Source: Mycetocola spongiae (GTDB lineage: Bacteria; Actinomycetota; Actinomycetes; Actinomycetales; Microbacteriaceae). From it: a DNA stretch of 64,000 nucleotides. The DNA lies in the NCBI RefSeq assembly GCF_020424085.1, contig NZ_CP080203.1, positions 2,542,001-2,606,000 on the forward strand. The letters are read 5' to 3'. The notes below the pieces were generated by a model that saw only the letters and a list, made by a program, of their open reading frames with translations, was not told where the DNA came from and ran no database searches. Of this stretch, positions 63,909-64,000 are shown one piece after another. A program made the position numbers and the translations under genes. Position 1 is the stretch's first letter. Every line of letters starts with the position of its first letter.

Positions 63909-64000
63909 ATGGATACGCGCGACCTCGTGGTGACCGATATTGCCGCCGCCACTGCCCTCTGGACCGAGGCCGATCTCACCCGCCCGTGGAATGATCCTGG
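63909..64000 (+). CDS. GNAT-family acetyltransferase (5' part only)
   Basis: The first 30 codons, MDTRDLVVTDIAAATALWTEADLTRPWNDP, are present before the window ends. The pattern ALW-x4-DLTRPWNDP matches the start of YpeA-like GNAT acetyltransferases. The catalytic part lies outside. Confidence 0.65.
   Translation, partial: MDTRDLVVTDIAAATALWTEADLTRPWNDP

Overview
The window is high-GC, tightly packed bacterial DNA from an actinobacterium, most likely a Microbacteriaceae-type member of the Micrococcales. The signs are a CIRCE-controlled groES, a GuaB3 paralogue beside GuaB, an LAXTG (class E sortase) surface protein, two sugar ABC importers with no ATPase of their own, and an actinobacterial SURF1/DUF3817/GuaA block. 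No rRNA, tRNA, CRISPR array, insertion sequence or prophage was recognised.

A conserved core appears in four blocks. (1) 0.5-7.6 kb: coaA diverging from glmS-acpS-alr-tsaE-tsaB-rimI-tsaD (CoA, amino sugar, cell wall and tRNA t6A functions). (2) 11.2-15.6 kb: a methyltransferase, groES, rarD and guaB. (3) 30.0-34.0 kb: a LysR regulator, guaB3 and glpD. (4) 44.2-47.2 kb: SURF1, DUF3817 and guaA. guaA appears to begin with an ATT codon that overlaps the TAG stop of the gene before it.

Accessory regions lie between these blocks. 7.7-10.6 kb is a small, less GC-rich WXG100-type cluster with two tandem, recently duplicated lipoprotein genes. 15.6-29.8 kb carries a SulP transporter, two very large LuxR-type (LAL/MalT-like) regulators, a GAP-family membrane protein, a pair of DUF1254/DUF1214 proteins and a 1106-residue LAXTG surface protein with an 18-copy 12-bp repeat. 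34.0-44.0 kb is a sugar or sugar-acid regulon: oxidoreductases, a TIM-barrel isomerase, an HPS-like decarboxylase/aldolase, an ABC importer and an FCD-type GntR regulator. Three copies of one operator-like motif (ATAAGTATGA core) link its divergent promoters.

47.2-61.9 kb is the most interesting region. An apparent 11-gene minus-strand operon (58350 down to 47238) encodes an ABC importer, a SelA/DgaE-like PLP enzyme, a deacetylase-type amidohydrolase, RidA, a mandelate-racemase-family dehydratase, a cytoplasmic beta-propeller protein, two TIM-barrel isomerase/epimerases and a Gfo/Idh/MocA oxidoreductase. A second minus-strand operon encodes an RraA-like protein with the D-x20-R-D aldolase motif and an aldo/keto reductase. 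A divergent ROK repressor gene sits beside it. A 24-bp motif shared by the two operon promoter regions suggests one regulon. I infer breakdown of an N-acylated amino-sugar acid or glycoside-derived aldonate to pyruvate plus an aldehyde.

The window ends with a two-gene ABC exporter behind a promoter whose -10 box lies in a perfect palindrome, and the start of a GNAT acetyltransferase gene.
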